Assembly (NCBI GenBank): GCA_020356105.1 | Contig: CP070634.1 | Coordinates: 3,011,754-3,075,753 of the forward strand | Length of the DNA stretch: 64,000 nt | Reading direction: 5' to 3' | Origin: Rhodospirillales bacterium | Lineage (GTDB): Bacteria; Pseudomonadota; Alphaproteobacteria; UBA8366; JADFVY01 | Part shown: piece after piece, positions 47,042-56,441 of the stretch | Position numbering within the stretch: position 1 is the stretch's first letter | Layout: each line of letters opens with the position of its first letter | Translations under genes and position numbers: made by a program | The notes under the pieces: model-generated | What the model was told of the DNA's origin: nothing | Database searches by the model: none | What the model saw: only the letters and a program-made list of their open reading frames with translations

Positions 47042-50000
47042 TCATTCCGCCGCTTCGCGGACGGGCTCGGCTTCGGCCCTGAGCCTGCGCTGCCGTTCGG
47101 CCCGCAAACGCCGGCGGTGAAGGCGCCGCCGGTCCAGCCAGGCCCGCAGATTGGCGCGCAGCATCAGCGCCGACGGGGTCACCACGAGGGTGAGGATCGT
47201 CGCAAAGGCCAGCCCGAAGGCGATGGCCGTGGAAAGCTGCGTCCACCACTGCGTCGACGGGGCGCCATAGGTGATCTTGCGGCCGATGAAGTCGATATTC
47301 AGCCGCAGCACCATCGGCATCAGGCCGAGAATGGTGGTCACCGTCGTCAGCAGCACCGGGCGCAGGCGCTGCGCGCCGGTGCGCAGCACCGCGAGTTTTG
47401 CGTCGGGCTCCTCGGCGCGCAGCCGGTCGAACGTGTCGATCAGCACGATGTTGTTGTTGACGACGATGCCGGCCAGCGCGATCACGCCGACCCCGCTCAT
47501 CACGATGCCGAAGGGCTGCCCCGTGATCAGCAGGCCGAGGAGCACGCCGACGGTCGACATGACGACGGCCGAGAGAATCAGGAAACCGCTGTAGAAGCTG
47601 TTGAACTGGGTGACCAGGATGATCGCCATGATGAACAGGGCGATTGCGAATGCCTTCTTGAGGAAGGCGCTGGCGGCCGCCTGTTCCTCGTCCTCGCCCT
47701 TGAAGACGTAGCTGACGCCGGCCGGCAGGGGCGCCGTCTCGATCCACTGGCGCAGTTCCTTGACCTTGTCGTCGGCGAGGACGCCTTCCGCGACGTCGGC
47801 CTTGACCGCCATAATCCGCGCCGCGTCGGTGCGCTGCAGCGTCCCGGTCTTGGGCCGGGCCTGGCGTGTCACCAAATTGCCGATCGGCACCATGCCGGTC
47901 GTCGTGCGCACGCGAATCCTGTCCAGCTGCTCGATGGTGCGGTTCTCCGCCGGGAAGCGCACGACGATGTCGACCTCGTCGTCGCTGTCGTCGGGCCGGT
48001 AGGAGCTGATCCACAGCCCCTTGGTGACCATCTGCACGAACCAGCCGACGACCGCGACATCGGCACCGAACCGCGCCGCCTTCTCGTGGTCGACGGCAAG
48101 CTCCCATTCGATGCCCGGGATCGCCCGCGTGTCCTCGATGTCCTTGAGACCTGCCACGGTCTCCAGATGCGCGCGCACCAGCGCCGCGGCAGGATCCAAC
48201 AGATCGATATTGGTCGCCGACAATTCGATATGGATCGGCTTGCCGACGGGCGGGCCGGACTCCGCCTTGCGCGGTTCGATCATGATGCCGGGGATTTCGG
48301 CCGTGCGGTGGCGCACATCGTCGAGGATCTCGCTGGCTGGGCGCCGGCGCTCCCATTCGACGAACTCGAGACGGATCGAACCGATGATGTCCTCGGCCTC
48401 CTCGCCGCGATTGTCCAAACGGCCCGCGGTCGTGTAGACGGAGACGAACTCGCCGCGCTCGTCCGAGATATCCAGCACGTGGCGCTCGACCTGGGCGACC
48501 AGCGCGTCCTGTTCCTCGACCGAGAAGTTGCCGCGTGCGTGAACCTGCACCACGGCCTGGTCTGGCTCCACGTCGGGAAAGAATTCGACGCCCTTGCCGA
48601 CGGCTGCATAGACAATCCAGGTCACGACCATTCCAACCACGGCCAGGATCAGGATCAACGAGGGGATCCGCAGCGCTTTGTCAAGCAGGCGCACATACCA
48701 TCCCACGGGGCCGGGAAGGCGCAGCAGCTCCTCGCCGCTGCCGGCGGCGAGGGCTTGCGCGGTCGCGGGATTCTGCACGCCGCTCTTGCCGATATAGGCG
48801 CCCACCGTGGGCACGAAGATCAGCGCCATCAGCAGCGATGCCGACAGCGTCGCGATCAGCGTGATCGGCAGGTACTTCATGAACTCGCCGACCACGCCTG
48901 GCCAGAACAACAGCGGCAGGAAGGCGGCAAGGGTCGTCGCGGTCGACGCGATGATCGGCCAGGACATGCGCTTGGCGGCCATGGCGTAGGCGCGGCGCCG
49001 CGGCTCGCCCTCGGTCATCTTGCGGTCGGCATACTCGGTCACGACGATGGCGCCGTCGACCAGCATGCCGACGGCGAGGATCAGCGAGAACAGGACGACG
49101 ATGTTCAGGGTCAGCCCGAAGGCGCCGATCACCAGAATGCCGGTCAGGAACGAGCCGGGTATGGCGATGCCGACCAAGAGCCCGGACCGCACCCCCAAGG
49201 CCGCAATCACCACGACCATGACCAGCAGGATCGCGCTCAGCACGTTGTTCTGCAGATCGCCGAGGACCAGGCGGATATCCTTGGAGCGATCCTGGCTGTA
49301 GGTCACCTCGACGATCTCTGGCCAGCCAGACCGCGCCTGCTCGACCACCGACCGGATTCGCTCGATCGTCTCGATGATGTTCTCGCCCGAGCGCTTGGAG
49401 ACTTCGAGGGCGAGCGCCGGGTGCCCGTTCACGCGCGCGAAGCTGTCCGCGTCCTTGAAGGTGCGGCGGACGGTGGCGATGTCGCCGATGGTGATGACGG
49501 CGTCCCCTTCCACCTTGACCGGTATCGCCATCACGTCGAGCACCGATTCGAAGACGCCCGGGACCTTGATTGCAAAGCGCCCCTTGCCGGTGTCCATGGC
49601 ACCGGCGGCGATCAACTGGTTGAAGCGCGAGACCACGGTGGCCACCTGCTCCGGGTCCAGCTGATAGCTCTCAACCAGCATCGGGTCGACCAGGATCTCG
49701 ACCTGCTCGTCGCGGTCGCCCGCGATATTCGCCTCGAGGACCGCCGGGATCGCCTCGATCTCATCCTTCAGGTTGCGGGCGAGGCGCAATAGGCTGCGTT
49801 CGGGGACCGGCCCGGACAGGGTGACCACCAGTACCGGGAACAGGCTGAAATTGACCTCGTTGACGCTCGGCTCGTCGGTTTCCTCCGGCAACTCGGGCTT
49901 CACCTGATCGATCTTCTCGCGCACGTCCTGCAGGGCCTGGTCGGAATCGAATCCGGCATCGAACTCCATCAGCACATTGGCGCCGCCTTCATAGGCCCGT

Positions 50001-50245
50001 GAGCGCATCTCCTTGACGCCTTCGATCGCCCGCAACTTCTCCTCGACCGGCCTCACCAGCAGCCGTTCGGCATCCTCGGGCGATATGCCGTCATGGTTCA
50101 TCGAGACATAGATGATCGGAATGTTGATATCGGGATCCGATTCCTTGGGGATGCCGACATAGGCGAAGGTGCCGCTGATCAGGATCAGCAAGAGGGCGGA
50201 CACGACCGTCCGCGAATGGGTCAGGGCATGGTCGATCAGTCTCAC
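47042..50245 (-). CDS. RND efflux transporter, inner-membrane permease
   Basis: 1067 aa, about 12 membrane segments with two large periplasmic loops, the AcrB/HAE-1 superfamily. Features: 'MRLIDHALTHSRTVVSALLLILI' (TM1), 'SPEDAERLLVRPVEEKLRAIEGVKEMRS', and the TM4 region 'LAVGMLVDGAIVVTEYADRKM', where the usual Asp-Asp pair is Asp-Gly, so proton relay may rest on one Asp. The GTG at 50245 overlaps the stop of the adaptor gene (GTGA), so translation is coupled. It pumps drugs or metabolites with the adaptor at 50242; no outer-membrane TolC-like gene is seen. Expression is under PadR at 51405. Confidence 0.93.
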   Translation of the reverse strand: MRLIDHALTHSRTVVSALLLILISGTFAYVGIPKESDPDINIPIIYVSMNHDGISPEDAERLLVRPVEEKLRAIEGVKEMRSRAYEGGANVLMEFDAGFDSDQALQDVREKIDQVKPELPEETDEPSVNEVNFSLFPVLVVTLSGPVPERSLLRLARNLKDEIEAIPAVLEANIAGDRDEQVEILVDPMLVESYQLDPEQVATVVSRFNQLIAAGAMDTGKGRFAIKVPGVFESVLDVMAIPVKVEGDAVITIGDIATVRRTFKDADSFARVNGHPALALEVSKRSGENIIETIERIRSVVEQARSGWPEIVEVTYSQDRSKDIRLVLGDLQNNVLSAILLVMVVVIAALGVRSGLLVGIAIPGSFLTGILVIGAFGLTLNIVVLFSLILAVGMLVDGAIVVTEYADRKMTEGEPRRRAYAMAAKRMSWPIIASTATTLAAFLPLLFWPGVVGEFMKYLPITLIATLSASLLMALIFVPTVGAYIGKSGVQNPATAQALAAGSGEELLRLPGPVGWYVRLLDKALRIPSLILILAVVGMVVTWIVYAAVGKGVEFFPDVEPDQAVVQVHARGNFSVEEQDALVAQVERHVLDISDERGEFVSVYTTAGRLDNRGEEAEDIIGSIRLEFVEWERRRPASEILDDVRHRTAEIPGIMIEPRKAESGPPVGKPIHIELSATNIDLLDPAAALVRAHLETVAGLKDIEDTRAIPGIEWELAVDHEKAARFGADVAVVGWFVQMVTKGLWISSYRPDDSDDEVDIVVRFPAENRTIEQLDRIRVRTTTGMVPIGNLVTRQARPKTGTLQRTDAARIMAVKADVAEGVLADDKVKELRQWIETAPLPAGVSYVFKGEDEEQAAASAFLKKAFAIALFIMAIILVTQFNSFYSGFLILSAVVMSTVGVLLGLLITGQPFGIVMSGVGVIALAGIVVNNNIVLIDTFDRLRAEEPDAKLAVLRTGAQRLRPVLLTTVTTILGLMPMVLRLNIDFIGRKITYGAPSTQWWTQLSTAIAFGLAFATILTLVVTPSALMLRANLRAWLDRRRLHRRRLRAERQRRLRAEAEPVREAAE

Positions 50246-51387
50246 GACTGGCCTCCCGCCGCGGCGCCAGCCGGCGGCGCCGGCATATCTTCGGGTACCG
50301 GGACGACGGTCTGTCCGGGCAGCACGAACTCCTGGCCGACGGTGATGATCGCCGCCTCGCGCGGCAGGCCGGAGATCCACATCCCGTCCGCGCCGCCGGC
50401 GACGAGCTCGACCGGGTGGAAGCGGACGATGTTGTCGGCGTCCACCGTTTTCACGCCGACCACGCCAGCATCGTCAAGCGTCAATGCGGCCGGCGACAGC
50501 TGGTGGGCCGCGACGCTGGCGATCGGCAGGCTGATCTCGGCGGTCAGCCCGGCCGGGATCCGCGCATCGCCGTTCTCGAGCTCCAGCTCGACCCGAAAGG
50601 TCCGGGTCCCGGCGGCACCGACCGCCGAGACATAGCTCACGCGTCCCTCGATCACTTCGCCCGTGACGAGCCGCGCTCGGCCCTCGTTGTCGGGGCGGAC
50701 GAAACCGGACTCCCGCTCCGACAGCTGTCCGACCGCGAGAATCGGATCGAGATCGACGATCACCGCGACGGGGTCGCCGACACCCGTATAGTCGCCAATC
50801 TCCACCAGGCGGTCCTGCAGCACGCCATCGAACGGCGCGCGGATGGTGGTATGCTCGATATCGAGCTCGATCCGCCGCAGCAAGGCCTTCGCCGATTCCA
50901 TTTGCGATTGGCTTTCAGCCAGCCTGATTTGCGTCTGGAACCCCTTGGATGAGAGCTTGCGCGCCGCTTCGTATTCGATCTGCCGCTGCTTCAACAGCGC
51001 CCGAGCCTCCTCGAGGCGCGCCTTGCGGTCGTCCATCTCGATCCTCGCGATGACATCGCCCGCCTTGACGGCCGCACCCTCCCTGGCTTCGATGGCAACG
51101 ATCCGGCCGCTCGTCTCGGCCTTCAGCGTCGCCTGCCGCGACGGCTCGGTCTGACCGGTAAGGATCAGCGACTTGATCCTTTCTTCTGCAATCGAGCGGC
51201 GCACGCGCACACGCAACGCCGGCGCGGACCGGCCGCTGGCGGAATCCGTCGACGGCTGCGGCGGGCTCTGTTGATCCGCCGTCTCGGAACCTGTCCCGGG
51301 CCGCAGATAATCGAGGACGTAGGGCGACAGCAGCCACCCCGTCGCGGCGACGGCGATGACCAGCGCTATCAGATACGACCGTTTCAT
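50242..51387 (-). CDS. RND efflux periplasmic adaptor (membrane fusion protein)
   Basis: 381 aa. An N-terminal membrane anchor ('LIALVIAVAATGWLLSPYVL') precedes the lipoyl domain halves ('GRIVAIEAREGAAVKAGDVIARI' and 'TTIRAPFDGVLQDRLVEIGDYTGVGDPVAVI'), a helical hairpin ('RKARLEEARALLKQRQIEYEAARKL') and beta-barrel segments ('FRVELELENGDARIPAGLTAEI'). It links the permease to an outer-membrane channel. It lies between padR and the permease in one operon, 17 bp after padR. Confidence 0.93.
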   Translation of the reverse strand: MKRSYLIALVIAVAATGWLLSPYVLDYLRPGTGSETADQQSPPQPSTDSASGRSAPALRVRVRRSIAEERIKSLILTGQTEPSRQATLKAETSGRIVAIEAREGAAVKAGDVIARIEMDDRKARLEEARALLKQRQIEYEAARKLSSKGFQTQIRLAESQSQMESAKALLRRIELDIEHTTIRAPFDGVLQDRLVEIGDYTGVGDPVAVIVDLDPILAVGQLSERESGFVRPDNEGRARLVTGEVIEGRVSYVSAVGAAGTRTFRVELELENGDARIPAGLTAEISLPIASVAAHQLSPAALTLDDAGVVGVKTVDADNIVRFHPVELVAGGADGMWISGLPREAAIITVGQEFVLPGQTVVPVPEDMPAPPAGAAAGGQS

Positions 51388-51404
51388 GCTGGGGGGTGCT
51401 CCGG

Positions 51405-51950
51405 CTATTCCGCGGCCTGGCGTTCGGGGCGCTTCGCCCGTCCATCAACCAGCGCGGGCTTGTTCTGCTCGAGGAACGCGAGGGCGGCCGCGTAGACCGC
51501 CTGACCGAACCGATTGACAAAGACCGGGCCGTCGCCCCATCCCGAACGGTCGCAGCCGCGCAAGTGCTCCAGCCGCGCGCGGTACCACGCGATCTGCTCG
51601 TCCAGCGCCGCGGCGACGAGCTGCTGCGGAAGCAGATGCTCGAAAAACAGCGTGAACAGAAAATCGCTGCGGATCTTGTCCGGCCCGGGCGCGTTCCGAA
51701 TGGCCTTGGCGAAGGCTTGTCGGCCGGTGCCGGTGATCGAGTAGATCTTCTTGTCCGGGCGGCCCGACTGGCTCTGCTGCTCGCAGGTGACCAGGCCTTC
51801 CTTGTGCAGCCTGCCGAGCGCCGGGTAGATCGACCCGAAGCCGGCATCCGTGAAATGCTGGAACGGGCCATCCTCGAACATCTTGCGAATCTGATAGCCG
51901 GTGGCGTCGCCCAGCGTGAGTACGCCGAGACACACGGTCCTGACATCCAT
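51405..51950 (-). CDS. PadR-family transcriptional repressor
   Basis: 181 aa. The N-terminal winged helix 'CLGVLTLGDATGYQIRKMFEDGPFQHFTDAGFGSIYPALGRLHKEGLVTCEQQ...KIYSITGTGRQAF' is the PadR/Vir family signature, followed by a C-terminal helical dimerisation domain (about 90-175). These repressors lose DNA affinity on binding small hydrophobic drugs or phenolics. The ATG at 51950 is preferred over an upstream start. It is the first gene of padR-adaptor-permease, with clear operator repeats in its own promoter (52000-52059), so the unit is probably autorepressed. Confidence 0.93.
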   Translation of the reverse strand: MDVRTVCLGVLTLGDATGYQIRKMFEDGPFQHFTDAGFGSIYPALGRLHKEGLVTCEQQSQSGRPDKKIYSITGTGRQAFAKAIRNAPGPDKIRSDFLFTLFFEHLLPQQLVAAALDEQIAWYRARLEHLRGCDRSGWGDGPVFVNRFGQAVYAAALAFLEQNKPALVDGRAKRPERQAAE

Positions 51951-51999
51951 GGTGATCGTCTTCCTGCAAAGTGACGGGGGCGCTGCGCGCCGCCCCATC

Positions 52000-52059
52000 A
52001 TATCGGTTCGTTATATATCAATCCGATATATACTATATCGATCCGATACATTTTTGCAA
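52000..52059 (-). promoter_or_regulatory. PadR operator repeats overlapping the pump promoter
   Basis: On the minus strand a promoter reads TTGCAA (-35, 52059-52054), 16 bp, TATAGT (-10, 52037-52032). Two 18 bp direct repeats of TATATC-A/G-ATCCGATA-C/T-AT (plus-strand reading, 52014-52031 and 52034-52051) start exactly 20 bp apart, so they lie on the same DNA face. The core TATCG-GAT-CGATA (second unit, minus strand) is a perfect inverted repeat. A further half-site ATATCGG lies at 52000-52006. The repeats cover the spacer, the -10 box and the start region, ideal for repression. Confidence 0.75.
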
Positions 52060-52106
52060 CCCCTTCCCCAGCCGGAAGGTACGTCACGTTTGCGTGAGGG
52101 CAGCGG

Positions 52107-53114
52107 TCAGGGGATCGTTATCACGATCTTGCCGAAGTGACCGGCCGCCCGCATGTGACGAAAGGCGTCGGGCGCCGCCTCGAAGGCGAAGGTCCTGTCG
52201 ATGACCGGACGAATGGCATGGGCCGAAAAGGCGCGGTTCATGTCCTCGAACATGGCGCGGCTGCCGACGTAAACGCCCTGCAGCCGGATTGATTTGCGCA
52301 TGATCGCGACCGGGTTGATGGTACCGCCGGTCAGCACGCCGACATAGGCAATGCGCCCGCCGACCCGCACGGCCTCGAGCGACTGCTCCATGGTACCGGG
52401 GCCGCCGACCTCGAGCACGTGATCGACGCCGCGTCCATCCGTCAGCTCGTGCACACGGTCGGCCCAGTCCGGCGTCGCCCGGTAGTTGATCGTCTCGTGC
52501 GCGCCAAGGTCGCGGGCCCGGTCCAGCTTGGCGTCGCTCGATGACGTGATGATGACGCGTGCGCCGGCCATGATGCCGATCTGCAGCGCGAAGATCGAGA
52601 CGCCGCCGGTGCCCAGCAGCAGCACGGTGTCGCCGGCCTGCACGGCGCCGCCAGCGACGAGGCAGTTCCAGGCGGTGACCCCGGCGCAGGGAAGACAGGC
52701 TGCCTCCTCGAACGACAAATGCGCGGGGATCCCGACGAGGCCAGCCTCATGGAAGACGACCTCCTCGGCCAGAACGCCGTCGATCGGCCCGCCCAGTGCC
52801 GTCGCCATCGCGCCGGCGCCGATCCCGCCCGCCGGCCAGTCCTGGAAGAAGCAGCCCGCGACCCGGTCGCCGGGCTGCCAGCGGGACACGCCGGGCCCGA
52901 CCGCCAGCACCTCTCCGGCGCCGTCGGAATTCGGGATCCGCGGGTAGGGTATGGCGCGCGCCTCGGGGTCGAGAATCGTCGACAGGTCGCGGTAGTTGAT
53001 GGAATTGGCGCGCATCCGCACCAGCACCTCGCCGGGTCCCGGCTTCTGCGATGTCCGTTCGTTTAACGCCAGCGCGTCGAGTCCGCCGGCCGAAACGATC
53101 TCCCAGGCCTTCAC
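52107..53114 (-). CDS. MDR-family NAD(P)-dependent alcohol dehydrogenase/quinone reductase-like
   Basis: 335 aa from a GTG at 53114 with GGAGG seven bases before it. GroES-like N-terminal domain ('EVLVRMRANSINYRDLSTI', 'IPNSDGAGEVLAVGPGVSRWQPGDRVAG') and Rossmann domain ('VLLLGTGGVSIFALQIGIMAGARVIITSSSDAKLDRARDLGAHETINY'). The GHE motif and structural-zinc cysteines of classical zinc ADHs are absent, so it is the zinc-free type, as in quinone reductases or YjgB-like enzymes. The substrate is unknown. It lies upstream of padR in the same direction, but the PadR promoter lies between them. Confidence 0.88.
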   Translation of the reverse strand: MKAWEIVSAGGLDALALNERTSQKPGPGEVLVRMRANSINYRDLSTILDPEARAIPYPRIPNSDGAGEVLAVGPGVSRWQPGDRVAGCFFQDWPAGGIGAGAMATALGGPIDGVLAEEVVFHEAGLVGIPAHLSFEEAACLPCAGVTAWNCLVAGGAVQAGDTVLLLGTGGVSIFALQIGIMAGARVIITSSSDAKLDRARDLGAHETINYRATPDWADRVHELTDGRGVDHVLEVGGPGTMEQSLEAVRVGGRIAYVGVLTGGTINPVAIMRKSIRLQGVYVGSRAMFEDMNRAFSAHAIRPVIDRTFAFEAAPDAFRHMRAAGHFGKIVITIP

Positions 53115-53205
53115 CCCAAATCCTCCACTGCCTGTTGTCGCGGTTCCTCGCGCGATCCTATTGGTGGCCGCGGCGTATGACCAGTCGGCACGACGCCGCG
53201 GGCAG

Positions 53206-53236
53206 AAAAAAGGGCCCGGCCGCTGCGGCCGGACCC
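53206..53236 (-). terminator. rho-independent terminator after livK-type gene
   Basis: On the minus strand GGGTCCGGCC pairs with GGCCGGGCCC (one mismatch) around GCAGC, followed by six T (53211-53206). It lies 25 bp past the stop of the binding-protein gene at 53261. Confidence 0.85.
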
Positions 53237-53260
53237 TTCGGTTGCGTTCGATCCGCGATC

Positions 53261-54364
53261 TTATTGCAGATAGTCGTACTTGCCGTTCTTCCATTCGTAG
53301 AACACGTAACCCGGCGCGGTCACGTCGCCCTTACCGTCGAAGCCGATCTTGCCGAGAACAGTATCGAACTGGTTGCTGTTCAGGGCGGCGATCACTGCCT
53401 CAGTGTCCGTGGTGCCTGCCTTTTCGACCGCCTGGGCCCACGCCTGGATGGCGCCGTAGGTATAGAGCACGTAGCCTTCCGGCTCGATGCCCTTCTTGCG
53501 GAACGCCTCGACGACCGGGGCCGCGACGGGATTCTTGCGCGGGTCGGGACTGAAGGTCATCAGCGTGCCCTCGCCGGCGGCGCCGGTGATCGCCCAGTAT
53601 TCATCCGTGACCAGCGCGTCGCCCGAAACGAGCAGCGTCTTCATGCCCTGGTCGCGCATCTGGCGTGCCATCAGGCCGGCCTCGGTGTGATAGCCGCCGA
53701 CATAGAGCACGTCGATACCGGCCTGCTTCAGCTTCGAGACGAGCGCCGAATAGTCCTTCTCGCCGGCCGTATAGGCCTCGTAAAGCTTTTCCTTCTGCCC
53801 GGCCTGGTTCATGTATTTCCGGGTTTCGTCGGCGAGTCCCTTACCGTACGCGGTCTTGTCGTGAATGATCGCGATATTCTTGCCCTTGAACTTGCCGGCA
53901 AGGAAGGCACCCGCGACCTGGCCCTGCTGATCATCGCGGCCGCAGGTGCGGAACACGTTGTCCAGGCCTTGGTCGGTCAGCTTCGGGTTGGTCGAGGCCG
54001 GCGAGATCTGGACGATCCCTTCCTCATTATAGACCGCCGACGCCGGGATCGACGAGCCGGAGCAGAAATGCCCCGCCATCAGCGCGACGCCCTTGTTGAC
54101 CATCTGGTTGGCAACCGCCACCGCCTGCTTCGGGTCGCACGCGTCGTCGCCGATCTCGAGCTGGAGCTTCTGCCCCAGGACACCGCCCTTGGCGTTGATG
54201 TCGGCGACGGCCTGTTCGGCGCCGGCCTTCATCTGGGCGCCGAAGCTGGCGTACTGGCCGGTCATCGGTCCAGCCGTTGCGATGGTGATGTCGGCCTGCG
54301 CGGTGCCTGCGAGCAACGCAGAGGCCGCGGCTGCGACCGCAAACATCTTGAGGATTCCTGACAT
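53261..54364 (-). CDS. livK: branched-chain amino acid ABC transporter, periplasmic binding protein
   Basis: 367 aa with a signal peptide ('FAVAAAASALLAGTAQA'). The mature protein starts 'DITIATAGPMTGQYASFGAQMKAGAEQAVADINAKGGVLGQKLQLEIGDDACDPKQAVAVANQMV', typical of LivJ/LivK, with two alpha/beta lobes. It captures leucine, isoleucine, valine or related substrates for the LivHMGF transporter encoded just downstream in the window's coordinates (54892-58686, same strand, so upstream in transcription). A 143 bp leader with an ATGGCC-GTAT-GGCCAT hairpin separates it from the DUF6867 gene. It has its own terminator. Confidence 0.95.
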   Translation of the reverse strand: MSGILKMFAVAAAASALLAGTAQADITIATAGPMTGQYASFGAQMKAGAEQAVADINAKGGVLGQKLQLEIGDDACDPKQAVAVANQMVNKGVALMAGHFCSGSSIPASAVYNEEGIVQISPASTNPKLTDQGLDNVFRTCGRDDQQGQVAGAFLAGKFKGKNIAIIHDKTAYGKGLADETRKYMNQAGQKEKLYEAYTAGEKDYSALVSKLKQAGIDVLYVGGYHTEAGLMARQMRDQGMKTLLVSGDALVTDEYWAITGAAGEGTLMTFSPDPRKNPVAAPVVEAFRKKGIEPEGYVLYTYGAIQAWAQAVEKAGTTDTEAVIAALNSNQFDTVLGKIGFDGKGDVTAPGYVFYEWKNGKYDYLQ

Positions 54365-54416
54365 GCGTCCTTACTCCCTGTTGAATGGTCCACTTGCGGG
54401 TGTGACCGAACTGGTG

Positions 54417-54448
54417 CGTTGCATGGCCGTATGGCCATAAGTCCAACG
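54417..54448 (-). promoter_or_regulatory. stem-loop in the livK leader
   Basis: ATGGCC (54423-54428) and GGCCAT (54433-54438) form a perfect 6 bp stem with a GTAT loop, flanked by CGTTG (54417-54421) and CAACG (54444-54448), which can extend the stem across internal loops. It lies 53 bp before the livK start. It may be a processing or attenuation element between the permease genes and livK; no riboswitch class is recognised. Confidence 0.35.
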
Positions 54449-54507
54449 CATTGTGCACAAAATTAGCATCTTCAGACGCCGCCGCAACGGGTTTGTGGTG
54501 GCGCGCC

Positions 54508-54876
54508 TCAATCCTGATCGGCGCCGGCCGCCACGGCATTGCGGGGTCGCCACGATAACAGACCTCGCCGCTCGTACAGCCAGGGATACTGCTTGACCAT
54601 CTGCGCCGCCAGCGTGATGCGGTGCCCGGCCAGCGCGATGACGACCAGGACGGCCCCGTCGAGAGCGAACCCCGCCAGGGACAGGAGCTCTCCCTCGAAC
54701 AAAGCGAAAATCAGAAAGCGGTCGGCCAGCGCGAGCAGCAGGGCATAGGCCACCGCCTGCCAGACCGGACGCCAGGTCGCGGCCAGCGCCTGCCCGGTCA
54801 TCCAGGCGGCGCCGCCGGCGATCACGCAGGTCAGGCCGATGAATACGGCCAGGCTGTTTCCGATCAGTTGCTCCAT
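54508..54876 (-). CDS. DUF6867-like small membrane protein in liv operon
   Basis: 122 aa with four hydrophobic stretches (about 8-30, 38-57, 60-70, 72-90) and a C-terminal tail 'QMVKQYPWLYERRGLLSWRPRNAVAAGADQD'. It resembles the DUF6867 proteins found next to branched-chain amino acid transporter genes in alphaproteobacteria. It lies between livF (15 bp) and livK in the same direction. The function is unknown; the context suggests a transporter-associated membrane component. Confidence 0.7.
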   Translation of the reverse strand: MEQLIGNSLAVFIGLTCVIAGGAAWMTGQALAATWRPVWQAVAYALLLALADRFLIFALFEGELLSLAGFALDGAVLVVIALAGHRITLAAQMVKQYPWLYERRGLLSWRPRNAVAAGADQD

Positions 54877-54891
54877 GGTTCCGCCCCGCCC

Positions 54892-55613
<722 letters not shown>

Positions 55614-55617
<4 letters not shown>

Positions 55618-56441
55618 CTCGCCGCCTCCGCCTCGTCCTCTTCCTCGCCGAGATAGGCGCGGATCACGGCGGGATCGTTGCGCACATGCTCGGGCGAGCC
55701 GTCGGAAATCTTGCGGCCGTAATCGAGCACGACGATATGGTCGGAGATCCCCATCACGACGCTCATGTCGTGTTCGATCAGCAAGATGCCGATCTCGTGC
55801 TCGGTCTTGATGAACCTGAGAAGCTCGTTGAGCTCCGCCGACTCGCGCGGGTTGAGACCCGCCGCCGGCTCGTCGAGGCAAAGCAGCACGGGGTCGCTGC
55901 ACATGGCCCGCGCGATCTCCAGGCGCCGCTGCGCGCCGTAGGGCAGGGCGCCGGCGTTGGCGTCGGCGCGATCGAGCAGCCGGACCCGGTCGAGCCAGTA
56001 GCGCGCCTTTTCGACGGCCTCCTGCTCGGCGTGGCGGTAGGTCCCGGTGCCGAACAGACCGAACAGGGTATAGCCCGAGGCCCGCATCAGCCGGTTGTGC
56101 TGGGCAACGATCAGGTTCTCCAGCACCGACATGCCGGGAAATAGACGGATGTTCTGAAACGTGCGCCCGACCCGGGCCTTCTGCGCGACCCGGAAATCGT
56201 CCATCTGCTCGAGCAGGAAGGTGTGATCGCCGTGGTCGAGCGTCAGGCGGCCGATCGTCGGTTTGTAGAAACCGGTCAGGCAGTTGAACACCGTCGTCTT
56301 GCCGGCGCCGTTGGGGCCGATGATCGCGGTGATCTCCCGGTTGCTGGCAACGAAGGAGACGTCATTGACGGCAAGCAAGCCGCCGAACCGCATGGTCAGA
56401 TGCTCGACGGTCAGCAGTGCCCGGTTGGCGGTCGCGCTCAT
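55614..56441 (-). CDS. livG: branched-chain amino acid ABC transporter ATPase LivG
   Basis: 275 aa. Walker A 'GPNGAGKTTVFNCL', 'RTFQNIRLFPGMSVLENLIVAQHN' (Q-loop region, LivG-type), signature-like 'LPYGAQRRLEIARAM' (S-G-G-Q replaced by Y-G-A-Q as in LivG), Walker B 'LLCLDEPAAGLNP', H-loop 'LLIEHDMSVVM'. The start ATG at 56441 overlaps the livM stop. It heterodimerises with LivF. Confidence 0.97.

Noticed and set aside
47036-49792. 918-codon plus-strand frame over the RND permease
   Set aside because: Antisense to a gene with clear RND motifs; the translation is His/Arg/Gln-rich low-complexity typical of a shadow frame.
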